A stretch of DNA of 64,000 bases, taken from NCBI GenBank assembly GCA_036346255.1, contig JAYEVH010000336.1, positions 124,001 through 188,000 on the forward strand, written 5' to 3'. Below the pieces are notes generated by a model. That model saw only the letters and a program-made list of their open reading frames with translations, had not been told where the DNA came from and did not search any database. The DNA comes from Ampelocalamus luodianensis (Eukaryota > Streptophyta > Magnoliopsida > Poales > Poaceae). Below, one piece after another: positions 45,682 to 59,591 of the stretch. The translations under genes were made by a program, and so were the position numbers. Within the stretch, counting starts at the first letter, position 1; every line of letters starts with the position of its first letter.

Positions 45682-48600
45682 ATATTTCTGAGTTTCATGA
45701 AAGGCGACTCATCAATACAAATTTATCAAGTATATATTGTTACTTACAATTTAAAAGGTGTTCTTGAGCAAACCTGTTAGTGATATGTTCCTAAGAGACA
45801 AACCATAGAGATGGTTGTATCACGTCGTGTTTATGAATTATAGAATAAATGTTATTATGTTTTTGATGAATTATCATTTATAATGATTAGCAAATATGTG
45901 ACTTATTGGTGAAGCTTCTTATTTGTTGTATGATATCATTCTAAAAGGATCTTCTCGATCGCACGCCACTAGCTCCAGACACCAGTAACTTATAGACCAA
46001 AGATATATATATTGATTGATGACCATGTTTCACTAGTCGAGATATGGGGGATATTGAATCAATAGTGTGAACACATGTTAGAGAACAAGATGTTGGATTG
46101 ACTCATCTGAGACGCTTATTGAGATTGTTATGTTTCTATGTGTCATCAGCTGGTCTCAAGCAATGATGATGTATAATCCTTAGACCTAAGATCAGATGGT
46201 TTCCACATGTGTAACAATACACTTAGGGTTACCAAATGCTACTCTATAACAAGGTAGTTATAAAGGTCGCTTCTGTGTATGCTATAAAACATGTAGGAGA
46301 TATGACTCTGCCTGATATGAGTTTTGCTCCTCCTAGCATAACATCGAGATTGTAACACTCTCCGCACAACATCGCCAAGAATGTTACATAAATCATTCTT
46401 GCAACAATTTAAACCATAATTATCAATAAATTCATCAAGCAATGCGTGGAATAAAAACCACAATGGGTCATATAACAACCAACATAATAATATAAATGCA
46501 TAAAGGATTAATTTTTCACATATTGGAACCATTAACTCAAGAACACTCTGGTCACCCACGCCCAGAAACGCCGAGTCACACACACCCTGAGAAACACTTG
46601 GGTCACACGTGCTCTAGAAATGCCCTAAACTAATGTTCATTTGTAACACCCTAGCCCAAAATCCGCCTAATGCCCAAATTTCACCATGGGGCGAACTCAA
46701 GACACACATAACACCCCACTTACACTTTTATCATTGCTTCTGTAAAAGGGTTAACTCTAGAGGTGCTACAATTGGACCCAATGACATTATATACTACTAC
46801 AACCCACTTTAGACAAACAACTGGGACAAATGCCAAGACACAACTCCACATGGGCCGCACTACGAGTAGGTCAAGCATTACGTAGATATCTCTAGGCCCC
46901 TGATGTGATGGGATGCAAGAAGTGCATGGTCAGGTCACAAGTGGTTGAAGAGTCGACTGCACGGTTATCCATCACTGATCGAGAAAAGATGAATAACCAT
47001 GGATTATATATATCTCACTTGGAATTCGATCGATATCATGAGGCAATTGAATACTACAAGTGGGTCATTTAGTCCGACAAGATAATAACCGGTCGTGTCC
47101 GGATATAGACTCGTCGCGGAGTCTGGTCATACATGATCACAAATTGGTCGGCAAACTATTCGTAAGGTGTTACAAACTAATCGTGGCTGCTGATTCAAAC
47201 AGCCATAAGAAGTTACGAATTGGTCGGGTGATGAGGACTCGTTGCGCATCATATTGCTATCGCGATTCCATATGCGAATGCATATACGCCTCTATTATAT
47301 CCTATTGTATCAAGATGATGAAGTATATGGCCAAGAAGAGCGAAGACCTGATGCACTCGGGCCTTTAGTATGGGCACCACAGAGCTTCGTTTGAGGTATT
47401 GCTAGGGAATCAAGTGGTCTTGGAACAACGAATGGCTTCGCATCACACACGAGGTGAGCTTTGGACAAGAGGGCAACAACACTTATTAGTACACGGTAGC
47501 AATCCAATGCTACTCCATAAGCCATGCTCTCATGTGTTGACGGTGATGTGGCCTCATCAAGATGGACTCCACATGATACGTGTCGCTTCTTCATGAAGAA
47601 AAGTGTGGCCTTGACTTGGAGCTGGAGATCCGTATTCGTGTGGTTGGTAACTTCACACAGACAATGTGCAAAATAGGATATGGGTCCCTGATTTGGACTT
47701 AGTGAAGGGTTGCAAGGGCCATCGATGCACTCATCATATCCAAAACGACATGGACTAGTACGAAGACAGAGGCCCTATGAAGAGGTTTATCATTTGCGAG
47801 ATAACAGCATAGGAAGAACAAGTGCGCAAAGCTATAATATGGGTCACAAGATCACGACTAAGCATGGCTAATGGTGGTCGGGAGAGACCGCTCTAGGAGG
47901 TCATGGAGGGCTACATGCCGCGCATCACGGCTAGAGTTACACCGAGCATGCTAATACACAGCCTGTGCCCATGTTAGGAGTGCTTTGTTCTTATCGTCGT
48001 GGTCAATTTGTGTAATCCATTTTAGGTTGTATCCTACTTGTTTCAACTACCTTACCTTAAATATGTTGCAACTTAATTTGATATGTTGTAAACCCGACTA
48101 TTAAATTCTCAGAAACTAAAACGGTTTATTTAAATTATTTTTTAAAACTATGCTCAACGTATTCTAGCCCCCGCGATGCGGCCCTGATGAGTTTCTCGCC
48201 ACGCCACTCACCACGAGTGAGGCACGCGGCTCACCAAATGCCTCGGGCCGCAGTCCAGTTGCTACTACCGCCTCCCGACTCCTAATCGATGGCCCATTGG
48301 GTGATTGAGCCTAGTCGCCTCGTGAGCCATCAAACGAGGGTTATTTTTGCAAAAATAAAGTGTGGATTATTTTAAAAACAATTAAAATGGCCTACTTGGA
48401 AAAAAATCGTTAAAATAAATGGAGTCTCCATTGCAAAAGAGTCCATCTATCTACCACCCTACTATTAGACTCGCTCAAACGCCGGGCCGTCAGTTTCGCC
48501 TGGCTCGCAAAAGCCCGATGATAAAACATCTGAGCCCGAGAGCCCGAATCGAGGCTCCTTGCCTTGCATTTTTTCAAATTTCGGGCTAACTTCTATTAAT

Positions 48601-48967
48601 AAAATCCTTGGTTCGGTAAGTTTACATGCATGATACATATTACATAATGACAGTATTGAATGTCGAGGCAACAGGAAAGAGTATAAATTGCTTAATCCAT
48701 CTATAATGCTGCAATTCTCAGATGTCATATCTCTAAACACAACCAATTGCGCTATGCAAAATTTCTTATATGCGATCGTAACGACGTATGGTAGTCGTGC
48801 AGCGCAGCCTTGCACTCGATCCTGATGCGTCAATCATCTTCCCACTCACCTACCCGCCAAGGATGCCCAGGACGCCACGCACGCCCGAGGCGGATCTCGC
48901 AATAAGTGGTGGTGGTGGGAAATGGTGATCCATCGCGTATGAGGAGTTAGAGGCTCGGCGTCACCCG
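45682..48967. other. Non-coding repeat DNA with gypsy/copia LTR-like starts
   Basis: TGTAACACTCTCCGC at 46353 and TGTAACACCCTAGCCC at 46643 look like LTR starts, and AATTGGTCG and ACAAATTGGTCGG repeat around 47080-47230. No matching LTR end, PBS or ORF could be secured. It may be the remains of the 5' LTR and leader of the gag remnant that follows. Confidence 0.4.
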
Positions 48968-49790
48968 ATGTCGACGCGAACCATCTATGGAGATGGGGCC
49001 TTGATGAAGGTGAACCCACAAGCACAAGGCTCCTGGAGGCGATCGCCCCGACAATGGTGACTTCTGGACAACGAGATGGCGTTGTCCGCCATACTCTAGG
49101 CCGTCCCGCCGAGATGCTATCTATGCTTGCCATCAAGAACACGCCAAGGGCGCATGGGACACCATCAAGACATTGCGCATGGGCATCCAGCGTGTATGCG
49201 AGTGAAGGCACGACATTACGCAAAGAATTTGACGCGATCAAATTCAAGAACGCGAGTCGGTGGATGACTTTGCAATCGGCTCACGCCTAGTCAACAACTT
49301 GGAGATACTCGGGATAAGATTGAGGAAAACGTGTTGTTAAAAATTCCTTCGTGTCATCCCGCCAGGTATTCTCGGTAGTGATCTCAATTGAGGCGCTCGT
49401 TGACTTGCAAACACTCGATGGAAGAGCTCACGGACGACGAAGGCCATAGAAGAGCGCTATGCAAGACAACACCGACGACGCCGGTGACACCGCTCCTCAC
49501 GGAGGAGGGTGGCTTGCACGCATGAAGCGGCGCAAGCATGGCGGGCTTGTTTGGCGGATAGAAGCCGGCGGTGGCGGCGTTTCACAAGGAATCGTCGGAG
49601 GAGGACGGTCGTGGCTCATCAAGAAGCTGCGAGCATGGGCGCAGCGTGGGCGAGCGCGAGGAGGACGCAAGCCGGGCTAGGCAAGACGATGGTGGCGATC
49701 CGTGATAAGTCACATGTTAAGTGTTTTGAATGTGACAAATACAAGCACTATGCGTCGAGTGCCGTGATCGAGAGGATGTTGATTGAAATT
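48968..49790 (+). pseudogene. Copia gag remnant, unit 1
   Basis: In shifting plus frames it encodes MKVNLQAQGLWEAI-like sequence, AEMLSMLAIKNT, TLRKEFDAIKFKN and, later, EWLARMKRRKHG. The zinc knuckle CFECDKYKHYAS starts at 49721, but a frameshift in the next codons removes the last Cys. This is the N-terminal UBN2 domain plus a single-knuckle copia gag, of a family different from the gag at 39-41 kb and in the opposite direction. No pol follows. Confidence 0.78.
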
Positions 49791-50083
49791 TATTTTATAC
49801 CAAGTCGTGTAACAACATACCGTCTCGGCGATTGGTAGAACAGGTGTAGGGTGGAGTCGCAGGATGAGTTCTTGCGTGTCTATAACAAAAGAAAGATCTT
49901 GATGAAAGTGAAAAATCTCCGAACCGGTTGTACAAAATTTTCTTGAAAACATGCAAGCGGTTTGTGTGAAGGACGATCTGAGGAGCGGAGTGGAACTAGA
50001 GTATTAAACTAGGATATGGCGGGACCCAAGAGTACCACGCAATTGGCACAGGATGAGTAGCGGCGGAGCCTCGAGAGGTCCAG

Positions 50084-50554
50084 ATGACGCGCGAGGACGC
50101 TGTGGGAGACGGCATGAAGGACACGGTGTACACACAGCTGGAGGCGGTGGGCCCCATGTGCAAGCCTGCGTAGCAGGCGGTGGCTCAGGAGTTCCTGTCC
50201 ACACACAAGCAGGAGGCAGTGGCTACTCAGGCCAAGATAGCGGCTCGGGTGCGCTGGGCACTGCTGCACACGTGCATGCAGCGCAGGGCGTTGTTGCCCA
50301 TGTGCATCCAGACGACGCGGGCAATGGCGGCTTGGAAGATCCTAACGGCGAGTCAGCTGGCGTAGAAAGATGTATCTCGGGAGGATCAGGTGGCGGGCCC
50401 CATCGGCAGCAAGGACATGCGCTGGGCGTCGGAAGGCAGGGGTCAGCGGGAGCCCCATGACAAAGTGGCGACACAGCAAAGGTTAAGAAAATACTGGCGT
50501 GGGACAGTAGACACCACACATATGCAGAAGTTGAAATTGAGAGAGATGTAGATG
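50084..50554 (+). pseudogene. Unassigned ORF interrupted by two TAG codons, unit 1
   Basis: From ATG at 50084 the frame runs for about 155 codons, with TAG at about codons 30 and 94, to a final TAG near 50554. It includes MTREDAVGDGMKDTVYTQLE, QEFLSTHKQEAVATQAKIAA and TTRAMAAWKILTASQLA. It is rich in Ala, Gln and Thr and looks helical. I do not recognise it. It may be a captured gene piece or the C-terminal part of the gag element upstream. Only its first 20 or so codons fall in unit 2. Confidence 0.4.
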
Positions 50555-50637
50555 TATAGCATGACATCCTGAAGAAAACAAGTGCATGCGGCAACGGCAC
50601 AGAAGGCCAAGGCAAAAGCCTAGGTGGCCCGATCATT

Positions 50638-51145
50638 AAATCGATCGATCGCCAAAGGGCGGTCGACCGCCACAAAACAATCGGACATTCCGAAAAACAC
50701 ACTCTCGGAATAAACATATCGCAACATAAATTGGTACTATCAAGACTTCGGTAGTACCGCTCCAAAGCTCGCGTACTACTACACAAAAACTTGCGGTAAT
50801 AGGGACCGGTCGATCATTCAACCAATGGCGGTCGACCGATATGCCATCGGTTAGACGACTATCATGGGCGGTCGATCGACCACACCACCAAGGTCGAGAA
50901 TATATTGTGCACATTGCTTCAACTCAATTCGCAAAATACATTTGTCAATTGATGCAACATGCACACAAGGGATGAGGGCTAGATTCTCAATAAGTTGCAA
51001 AACATACTTGCGCACTTTTAGAATCAACACCTCAAGGAATAAGGTACATGGACTTAAACTGCTTGCAAACACATTCGCAAATATCGGCAACATACTAACG
51101 AGAGCTAGAGCAATCAAGACGAGCTATCAACACATGATTAACTCA
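50638..51145 (-). repeat. Partial left LTR at the duplication junction
   Basis: Only the inner part of the LTR (matching 36677-37197) is present. It is joined on the left to the end of unit 1 without the LTR start. Confidence 0.8.
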
Positions 51146-52979
51146 AACTCCTCCTTACACAAAGGTATACTACTTTGACTCACAAAGGTTTTCTCCATTC
51201 AATAAAAATCTCCCTTGTTGTCATCTCTTTGAAATAGATCCATCCAAAACACAAGATGAAGTCAAACTCTCTCATTTGACCATTATTTGCAACCAAATTC
51301 TCCCTCTTTGACATTAAGCACCAAAAATGTCCATATGTGAATCGCACTTGAAAGATAGTCGCAAACATCACTTGTAGAAACCACATGTGTCGACAAGACT
51401 TGAAATTGCAAAGTACTTGAACTTCTCTCGCAAAGATATTCAAAGAAGGCATCCAAAGAGAAGAGAGAAGGAGATAATCCACTTGTATACTATAGAGAGT
51501 ACATGAGCTTGGTCAAGAGATGTAAGATCGGCAAGGAATGAAATTAGATACCACTTTGATGGAATACCACTTGTAGGGGTAAGTTAATATCATTTGAAGA
51601 ATGAATTTCATGCCGATGTCAAGATGATCAAGAGAAGCTATCATTTGAAAGAACACCACTTGAATAATTGCATTTGCAATCAGAGAGAAACAGTAATGGG
51701 TAGCTCACGAATAAGAGAAGGATCAACTTGACTTTAGGGAGCAAAGAGAATGCTTGAGAAATTTGAAAATCAACAATTTTGACAAAAGCCAGCAAGTCTG
51801 CAAGTCCAGCGATCAGCGGCAAATGTGCGTTAGATCGATTGTCATGTTAGACCTGAGGAGGGCGTCGACTCGCTAAGACCGAAATCGAATAGATTTCTTA
51901 TCAATTTTGGAGAAAAGAAGGAATTGTTATATTTTCTCTAAATTTTCACACAATCATCCAAATAAACATATTTGGAGCATTTCCAAATTATATAGCCTTT
52001 AGAAATCCAACTTTTAAATAGTTTTTATGAATTAAGCTTTTGTTTTGCAAATAAAATCTTATTTTCATGAAATTTCTTCAAAAGATCCAAATTGAGCATA
52101 TAATGAAATTTAAAGCATCCAATTTCATGTATGAGTCATTAATACCATTATGGACCTATTCATGTGAATAATTGTGGCTTATATGGTAAAACTCACTTAA
52201 GTGCTAGAAAGTGACCACTTAGGTTAAACTAGGATTTTGAACGAGTTTCGAAATCAAATATCTTTTGCTAGTTTGGCCTTTTGAAAATATTGTGAAAACC
52301 AAAAGGTTTAGAATAGCCAACTCTAGAATTTTCCTTTTGGAAAGATTTTTAAATTCTTTTAGAATAGATTTTATACAAAAAACTAGTTTATGTCAAAAAC
52401 GAGATACTATGATCTATAATTTTGGCTAGAAACTCATTTTATTTGAAATAGATTGTTCTTGAGCTAAAACTTTGGTAAACCTTTGAAAAGCATTTGTATA
52501 TATTTTGCAACTAGTTTTTCAAAGGGTTACTAATAGTTATGATTTTTTACTTTTGGCTAAAGGGCTTAATTTTGAAAAACATTACAAGCACTTAATTTAT
52601 TTGGGCACATTTAGGATGTGATATACATGATTATGACTTAGCACTCCCTTAATGTAAACACTTCATCTTGCTCAAGTTTGTAATAATTAAGATTATGAAC
52701 AGGAGCAAGAACACCATTTTATAAGATTTTCATGAATGCAACCTACACAAGGCATAAGGACTAGATACTTCAATGTAAGTACTTGTTAACGAGATAGCAT
52801 TGGTTTATGATATGAAGTGATTATCCTCAAGCTTGGCTCCAATATTGATATATGATGGAATCTTCCTTTATATGAATAAGCCAAGCCTCCAATTCCTCTT
52901 CAAGTACCTATTAAACATTTAAGCACATTTTGATACCCAAACTCGATTGGGTCATTGAATGTTAGTCACAAGAGATTTA
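51146..52979 (-). other. Non-coding half of the gag-only element, unit 2
   Basis: Copy of 37198-39009. A small local difference (GTGCCACTCTCATC versus GTAAACACTTCATC) lies near 52655. Confidence 0.65.
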
Positions 52980-54943
52980 GACACCCAAATAGCCCTAACA
53001 ATAGTCTTAGGTGAACTATCAATTGTGGCAATGTGCACATTGCCATATTTATCATTCCTAAGCAAATAATGATCATTATAAAGAATGAGCTTAGAGTGAT
53101 ACCTTTGGGACATTGTTTACCAATGTGTCCCTTTTCCCGGCAATTGTAGCAAGTTGGGATTTTGCTTCCCTACTTGTCTTCTTTTCTTGCTCCTGCCGGT
53201 TTGCCTCTTCTTTGAATGTCTTGACTTGACATCCATTTGATTTGGGCACACCGAGGCTTTGTGGCCCTTCTCATTGCATTCAAGGCACTTGACGACTTTC
53301 TTTGTGTGTCTTGCATTGTACCTTGTCTTGCTATGCTCCTTTTTCTTTAGAGTGAAGCCAATTCTACTCTTATCTTGCAAGCTTCTTTGCTCGCTCAATA
53401 TGTCATCAAGAGTGGCCTTCCTTTGTAGCTTCTTTCCAAGTCATTAGTCAATTTCTTGACTTGGACCTTAAGCTCTTTGTTTTCCTCTACAAGATTAGTT
53501 TCAACAAGCAAAGAGGAAATAGAAACATTTTCACTAGAGCTACAAGGCATATCTAGAAAATCATCACAAGAGGTGAATATGCTAACCTTAGATGTAATGC
53601 AAGGGTTAACAACTACACATGACATATCATCTAATAAATCGCATATAATGCCTATATCCACCTTGGAGGTAGTGAATTCCTTGAGAAGGAAAGACTCATG
53701 CTCTTCTTTTAGCACATCAAAATTATTTTGAAGAGAGATGTACTCTTTCTTCAAAACTTTGAATTTTATTTTCTCTTTCCCAAGATATTCATTTAGATCC
53801 TCTAGCATATCCATCAAATCATCATACGTAAGGCTCATAATCATCATTTACCTCATTATTACCTTTTCCATGAAGCATGTAGACATGTCAAATAGTGATG
53901 GAGCCTCATTTGTATTTGAGAGGTTTGATGGATCTTCCTTTATGGATAGCCCGACAAAATGTCTTCTTTTGTCATCCTTCTTCTTTCTTGATGATGATTT
54001 GGGCTCTTCTTCATTTTTCCCATCATAAGGACACTTCGAAGCAATGTGTCCCAATTTTTGACAATTGTAGCACGTTAGAGCCTTGTGGTGCTTTCAATTT
54101 GAAGATGTGCTGGAATGCTTGTGAGAGTCATGTCTCTTCATGAGATCTTTCATTTTGTTCATGAGAGTGATCAAATCTTCTTCGATGTCATCATCTTCCT
54201 CATCTTGGTCCTCATCTTCACTTGAATCATATTTAGCTTTGAAAGTAATAATGGTCCTCATCTTCACTTGAATCATATTTAGCTTTGAGAGTAAGAATTC
54301 TTTTACTTGAAGTTGAGGCCATCTCCTTGATCTCATCTTTGTCCTTCTTGTACATTTCATTAGTGAGGAGATTTCCAAAGAGCGGTAGGAGTCATCCTTG
54401 GCAATTCGGACGAGTTGGGGAATAATGTCACCAAGGTCTCATATTTCTCTGGTAGAGCCCTAAGCATCTTGTGCACAATATCAAGATCGGTTAAATCACA
54501 AGATAGGCCTTTGAGCTCATTTACTATGTTGATCATTCTAGAATACATCTCATTGATGCTCTCATGAGGCAACATGGTAAATGACTCATATTTAAGCTTC
54601 AACCTATGCAATTTAGCTTCCTTGATCGTGGAGGTTCCCTCCTGAATTTTCATGAGAGTTGTCCAAACATCATGAGCATTCTCAAGATTGCTCACTCTAT
54701 TGAACTCCTCCACACTCAAAGCGCTATAGAAAGCATTTAAAGCTTGAGCATCGAGTTGCAAGTTTTGCTCTTCCCTTTGAGTGGGATTTGGTGGATCAGT
54801 CAGAGTAACAAAACCCGTATCAACAATTCTCCATAGGTTTGGACTCATAGCTTTCATAAAGATGGTCATTCTAATTTTTCAATGAGCATAATTTAAACCA
54901 TCAAAGTGTGGTGCTCTACCAAAGGAGAAACCTCATTAGACAT
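52980..54943 (-). pseudogene. Copia gag of the gag-only element, unit 2
   Basis: Start codon at 54941-54943. The same TGA for Trp occurs near codon 22 as in unit 1. The UBN2 domain is better preserved (54869-54360 open for 169 codons, with SALSVEEFNRVSNLENAHDV). Knuckle 1 (54031-54072) is intact and knuckle 2 here is canonical, CLECNEKGHKASVC. The C-terminal third is frameshifted near 53150. Confidence 0.82.
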
Positions 54944-54980
54944 CCTTAACTCTCTAGGCGGTGAAGCCTAATAAATAAGA

Positions 54981-54997
54981 GACCAAGCTCGATACCA
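54981..54997 (-). promoter_or_regulatory. Primer-binding site, unit 2
   Basis: Minus strand TGGTATCGAGCTTGGTC, two bases after the LTR end CTTACAAG junction. Confidence 0.78.
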
Positions 54998-54999
54998 CT

Positions 55000-56481
55000 T
55001 GTAAGATCGAGGAAGTCGACTAGAAGGGGGTGAATAGGCTGTTTTAAAAACTTTTTTTGTCTAAAACCAATTTCTAATGCGAAGCTAATATCAAAACGAC
55101 TTTGCACAATCAAAACCTAAATCAACTAGTTTTAACTATGCACCAACAATATAAGACTATTGAAGGATAGCAAACGTGAAGATGAATAAGCAATTTAATT
55201 CAATGGATGTAAATTGCAATAAAGTAAAGCACAAGAGATCAAACCACAATGATACGATGATGTTTTACCATGGTGTACTGAGACTCTGCGGTCTCCCTAA
55301 TCCATGTTGAGGTAAGCCCAAACCAATTGGACCGGCTCCACAAATTAAGCCAACACCCCGAGGTAAGTCCAACCACTTGGATCGGTTCCAAAACGAACCA
55401 ACACTTCGATCCACTTGGGTTGCTCTTCCTCAACTTCGGAGATGGTGAGCACCAAACCACTCACAACCGATGGGCCTTCTCACAAGCTTCTTTGAGAAGA
55501 TCGCTGACCACGATGCCTCCACGCCATCTAGGTGTCGGCAAACACCAAGAGTAACAAGTCTAAGACCCCACTTGAACTAATCAAGTGTCTAAGCTCAATG
55601 TATACACAATCCACTACCTAAGGCAACACATGCACTTATGGTTTACCTCTCAAAGCTCACTAATGCAACACATGCACAAGAGAATGTAGAGGGCTTGTTC
55701 TTAGCTCAAGGAAATGAAATGGGGCAACAAAGAACTCTCACAATCCGGCCAAGGTGGCTATTTATAGCACACACAAAAACTAGTCGTCGGGAAGAAGTTA
55801 TAGAAAACAGGATAAATCGGTCGACCGCCAACTAATGGCGGTCGATCGCTTTGCTCCAACGGCTATAAAACTAGCCATTGACACACATCCGATCGACCGC
55901 CAACTAATGGCCGGTCCGATCGCTCCAATCGTCGATCGCAAAGGCGCTGACCGCTTCACAAACAATCGGGCATTCCAAAAACACACTCGAATAAACATAC
56001 TACAACATAAATCGGTACTATCAAGACTGCAGTACCACTCCAAAGCATGTGGTACTACTACACAAAAACTTGCGTAATAGGGGACCGGCCGACCGCCAAC
56101 CAATGGCGGTCGACCGATATGCCATCGGTTAGACGGACTATCATGGCGCCGATCCCACAACCACCAAGGTCGAGAATATATTGTGCGCATTGCTTCAACT
56201 CAATTCGCAAAACACATTTGCCAATTGATGCAAGATGCACACAAGGGATGAGGGTCGGATTCTCAAAAAGTATCAAAACACATTTGCGACTTTTAAAATC
56301 AACGCCATAAGGAATAAGGTACATGGACTTAAACCGCTTGCAAAACACATTTGCAAACTAAAGTCACATGCTACAAGGATTATGCATGAGCCGTGACCAT
56401 TTACAAAACACATTCGCAAATATCGCAACATGCTAACGAGCTAGAGCAAGCAAGACGAGCTATCAACACATGATTAACTCA
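55000..56481 (-). repeat. Right LTR of the gag-only element, unit 2
   Basis: Copy of 41054-42555 with the minus-strand TATA box at 55758-55767. Confidence 0.78.
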
Positions 56482-56616
56482 AGCTACTAGTCAAGACCCT
56501 CTTAATAGTACGACAACCTATACTAGCAATCCGGTCTCCAACCAAACACCAAGCTAGTCATACCTTTGCCTTGCACATCCACTTGAAGCTTGATGACGCA
56601 TATCTTCTTTTCAAGA

Positions 56617-56985
56617 CTGGTTCTTGACTTGATAATCATCAACACATGATGATTTCCTTTACTCGATCTTGTCTTGATGCTCATCAACACATGATGACAT
56701 CCTTTATACCGAGTCTTGATATGCATCAACACATGATGCATCCTTCACTTGACCTCTATCAACACATGATCGATTTTCTTGACTTGATGATCAACTCATG
56801 ATCATCTCTTCTTCGAGATTTTGATAAGCATCAACACATGATGTATCCTTTACTCCAAGATCTTGACTTTAATATCATCAACACATGATGATCTTCTTCA
56901 CTTCGAAATCTTGACATACATCAACACATGATGCATTCTCTTCATCCCGAGCTTTGACTTGATGACGATCAACTCATGATGCCAT
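56617..56985. repeat. Array of CATCA-ACACA-TGATG hairpins, unit 2
   Basis: All nine units of 42690-43060 are present in the same order with the same arm variants, so the array predates the duplication. Confidence 0.8.
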
Positions 56986-58434
56986 CTAAAGTCTCCAACC
57001 TCATGGAACAACCTATTTATCTAACTCATGGAAAATGTTAGTTCCACAATATGATTATCATTAATTACCACAACATACCATTAACTCATAATGGTGGAAC
57101 AAGATACTTCAATCTTTTCCTCTTTGGTAATTGATGACAACCATCACAATTACAAATAATTGAATGTAAATTGGTATGAATATATATGAACTACACAACT
57201 TGTATATACTCAAAAGATATGTTTCAAAGTAAAAATCCTTAATTTATGTGGAAAGAGGAATATAGATCAATACTAATGAAACCACAAAACATAGAGTGAA
57301 CTCCCTCTAAATGTGTGCATACACGAATGTGTAATAAAGACATATGCATATTTCAAGTTAACCTTTTGGTGAAGTTCAACCTATATTTTGGATCCGAGGA
57401 ATGCAACAAGATATAAGAATATGATGTCGAATGCATACCTCTTTGATTTTTACTTTATATCCAATCGAGACTAAACAATAGTTATAACAATAGAAGTATT
57501 AGTCTCACAAATAGATTTATCATTAATAACCAAAATACCTCATTAACTCATAATAGCGGGTCTAGATTCTTCACTCGCCCACTACTAGCTGCTCCCGACC
57601 TCCTTCCCATCCCTTTGGCTATCCTCCATCCCTTCCTCCCCTTCTTCTTTCTTTCTCCTCGAGCTCGCTACGCTTTGCTCGCCGCTCAAGTTCTCGCACC
57701 ACCGCCGTGTCGCCATTGCCATTCCGGCCGCCCTAGTTCTCTCCTCCAAGCTACCCTTGTCACTACATGTTCCGGCACTCAAGAACACTTTACCCTCCAT
57801 TAATTCCAAGATTCCTCACTGGAGCGCCGACGCCGTGCCTTCCTCATTTCTGCCAAAAGCCGCCATTCTTCGTCGGTGAGTATTGCTCCGATTCCTCTCC
57901 ACTTGAGCACCTCCTCTCCCTCCTTCCTTCCCACCACCCACTCCTCTACCCTATCCCATAGTGCCGACGCATCGGCGAGCCAACCGAGCCACGCACCCTC
58001 GCCGCCAACCCTCCTCGGTCCTCCTCTCCCCGACCAATCACATGGGTGAGCTCCCTAGTCTCCTCTCGCTCATGCTCACCCTATTTTCCTCCTCGCCCAC
58101 CCGAGCACGCCGCCGCCCGCCACCACCATCCACCTTTGGTCGCGCCACCGCCACCCTCGGACTCATCTTCCCATGGGGACCCATTTTTGGGGTCACTCCT
58201 TCCTCTCCTCGCCTCGCCACCGGTGAGCCTACTCGCACCGACTCGCCCTCCTATGTTTTCTCCTACCGCCTCCCTTCCTCTGGTGTCTCACTTTGTTCGC
58301 ATAACCAACCAAATAAAACGTTGTATCATCTCATCCAATCAACCAAACACAGATCGTATCATTCCATTCAGATCATCCCATCCACTTGAACCGAACCATC
58401 ATGTTTAGCTTCATTTATCCATCCAAACACACCC
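56986..58434. other. Right part of the Harbinger-like element, unit 2
   Basis: Copy of 43061-44515, ending ACACACCC at 58434 and followed by TTA. The left terminus of this copy is absent because the duplication starts inside the copia LTR. Confidence 0.6.
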
Positions 58435-59377
58435 TTAAACAAGATGTATCAAGTTATTTATATCCGGGTTTGGTGGCTACTCGCAAGTACCTTTTAAGTA
58501 ACCATGGCACTGTCTAGATTGGCTTGTGTCATGGAATTATTCTATAGAAATTGTTTTGTTTCTTATAAAATTACTACAATAATGCAAATCTAGTAGAGAT
58601 AACTAGAGCAAATCGAGTTGCATGCACCAAACAATTCACCTAAAAACTTAAGCAAATGAGGAAAGGTGAGCAATTAATATTCTCATACTTCAACACCCCA
58701 TCACGCCTAGGCTCTCACCTCGTGCCAAAGATATGGACTAGACGTGGGTTACAATTATATTTTTCTTAAATTTGCACCAACCGGTTGAGTTCGTAATGTC
58801 ATGACTCGATACCATATTGAGTTGTATACAACACCAATTCATCCAAAAGTTTAAGCTAACGAGGAAATGTAGACAATATACTCATACTTCAACAAGCAAG
58901 TAGACAGAATGTACCTGTATATATAACTTCATTTTCTTCAATTGATTTCTAGTCCATTGATCTCAAGAAATATTCTACTCCAATGAATCAAAGTTGTGTA
59001 ATTTGGATTATATTACCAATCAAAGTTTAGATTTAAACTATTTTAGGTTCGCCATGATACCTAACAATAGGAAAGATCCTAGTTGCCACTGCTCGCTAAA
59101 TGTAATCTAGAAGGATGACAAGTGGACGGTGTTCTAAAACATCACATCGCTTGTCCGCTTCTTCACCGCAATTCCTCTTTTGTCAATGATGTTAGAATAA
59201 TGAATCGTAACATTGCTAGGACACGCTTGAGGGCAACCGCCAAAAGAGTGCCCTATCGCTTTACTCTGCAAGGTGCCATATGAAGTCAAGGCCGAGCTGA
59301 TTTCATATGGTTGAGGCCCCATATTTTCTTGAAGAAATATGGTTGAGACCCCGCATGTTTTCTTGAAGAAACGATAT

Positions 59378-59591
59378 GGGGATGTTTGGTTTGTGCCAAT
59401 TGTTGCCAACACTTGTCTTATCAAACTTTGGTAGTATTGACTGAATTTAACAACATTTCGCTTGTACCAAACTTTGGCAAGATTCCCTTTCCTATTGGCA
59501 CCCTAGTTCATTTTCTTGTCAATCTATGCCCAAACATGACCAAATTGCCAAATTTTGGTGGGTCAAATTTGCCACCAAACCAAACAACCTC
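59378..59591. mobile_element. Small MITE, unit 2
   Basis: Copy of 45469-45681 with a better preserved left end, GGGGATGTTTGGTTTG. Confidence 0.55.

Larger units (their letters stand above)
36677..50637. repeat. Tandem duplication, unit 1
   Basis: This 13.96-kb unit is followed head to tail by a near-identical copy from 50638. The homology starts inside the left LTR of the gag-only element at AAATCGAT (36677 and 50638) and includes gag, the right LTR, the hairpin array, the right part of the Harbinger-like element, the MITE, the copia gag remnant and the ORF at 50084. Confidence 0.85.

Noticed and set aside
46239..46583. 114-codon minus-strand ORF
   Set aside because: It crosses an LTR-like start and is disrupted in the unit 2 copy. 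No family match is recognised.
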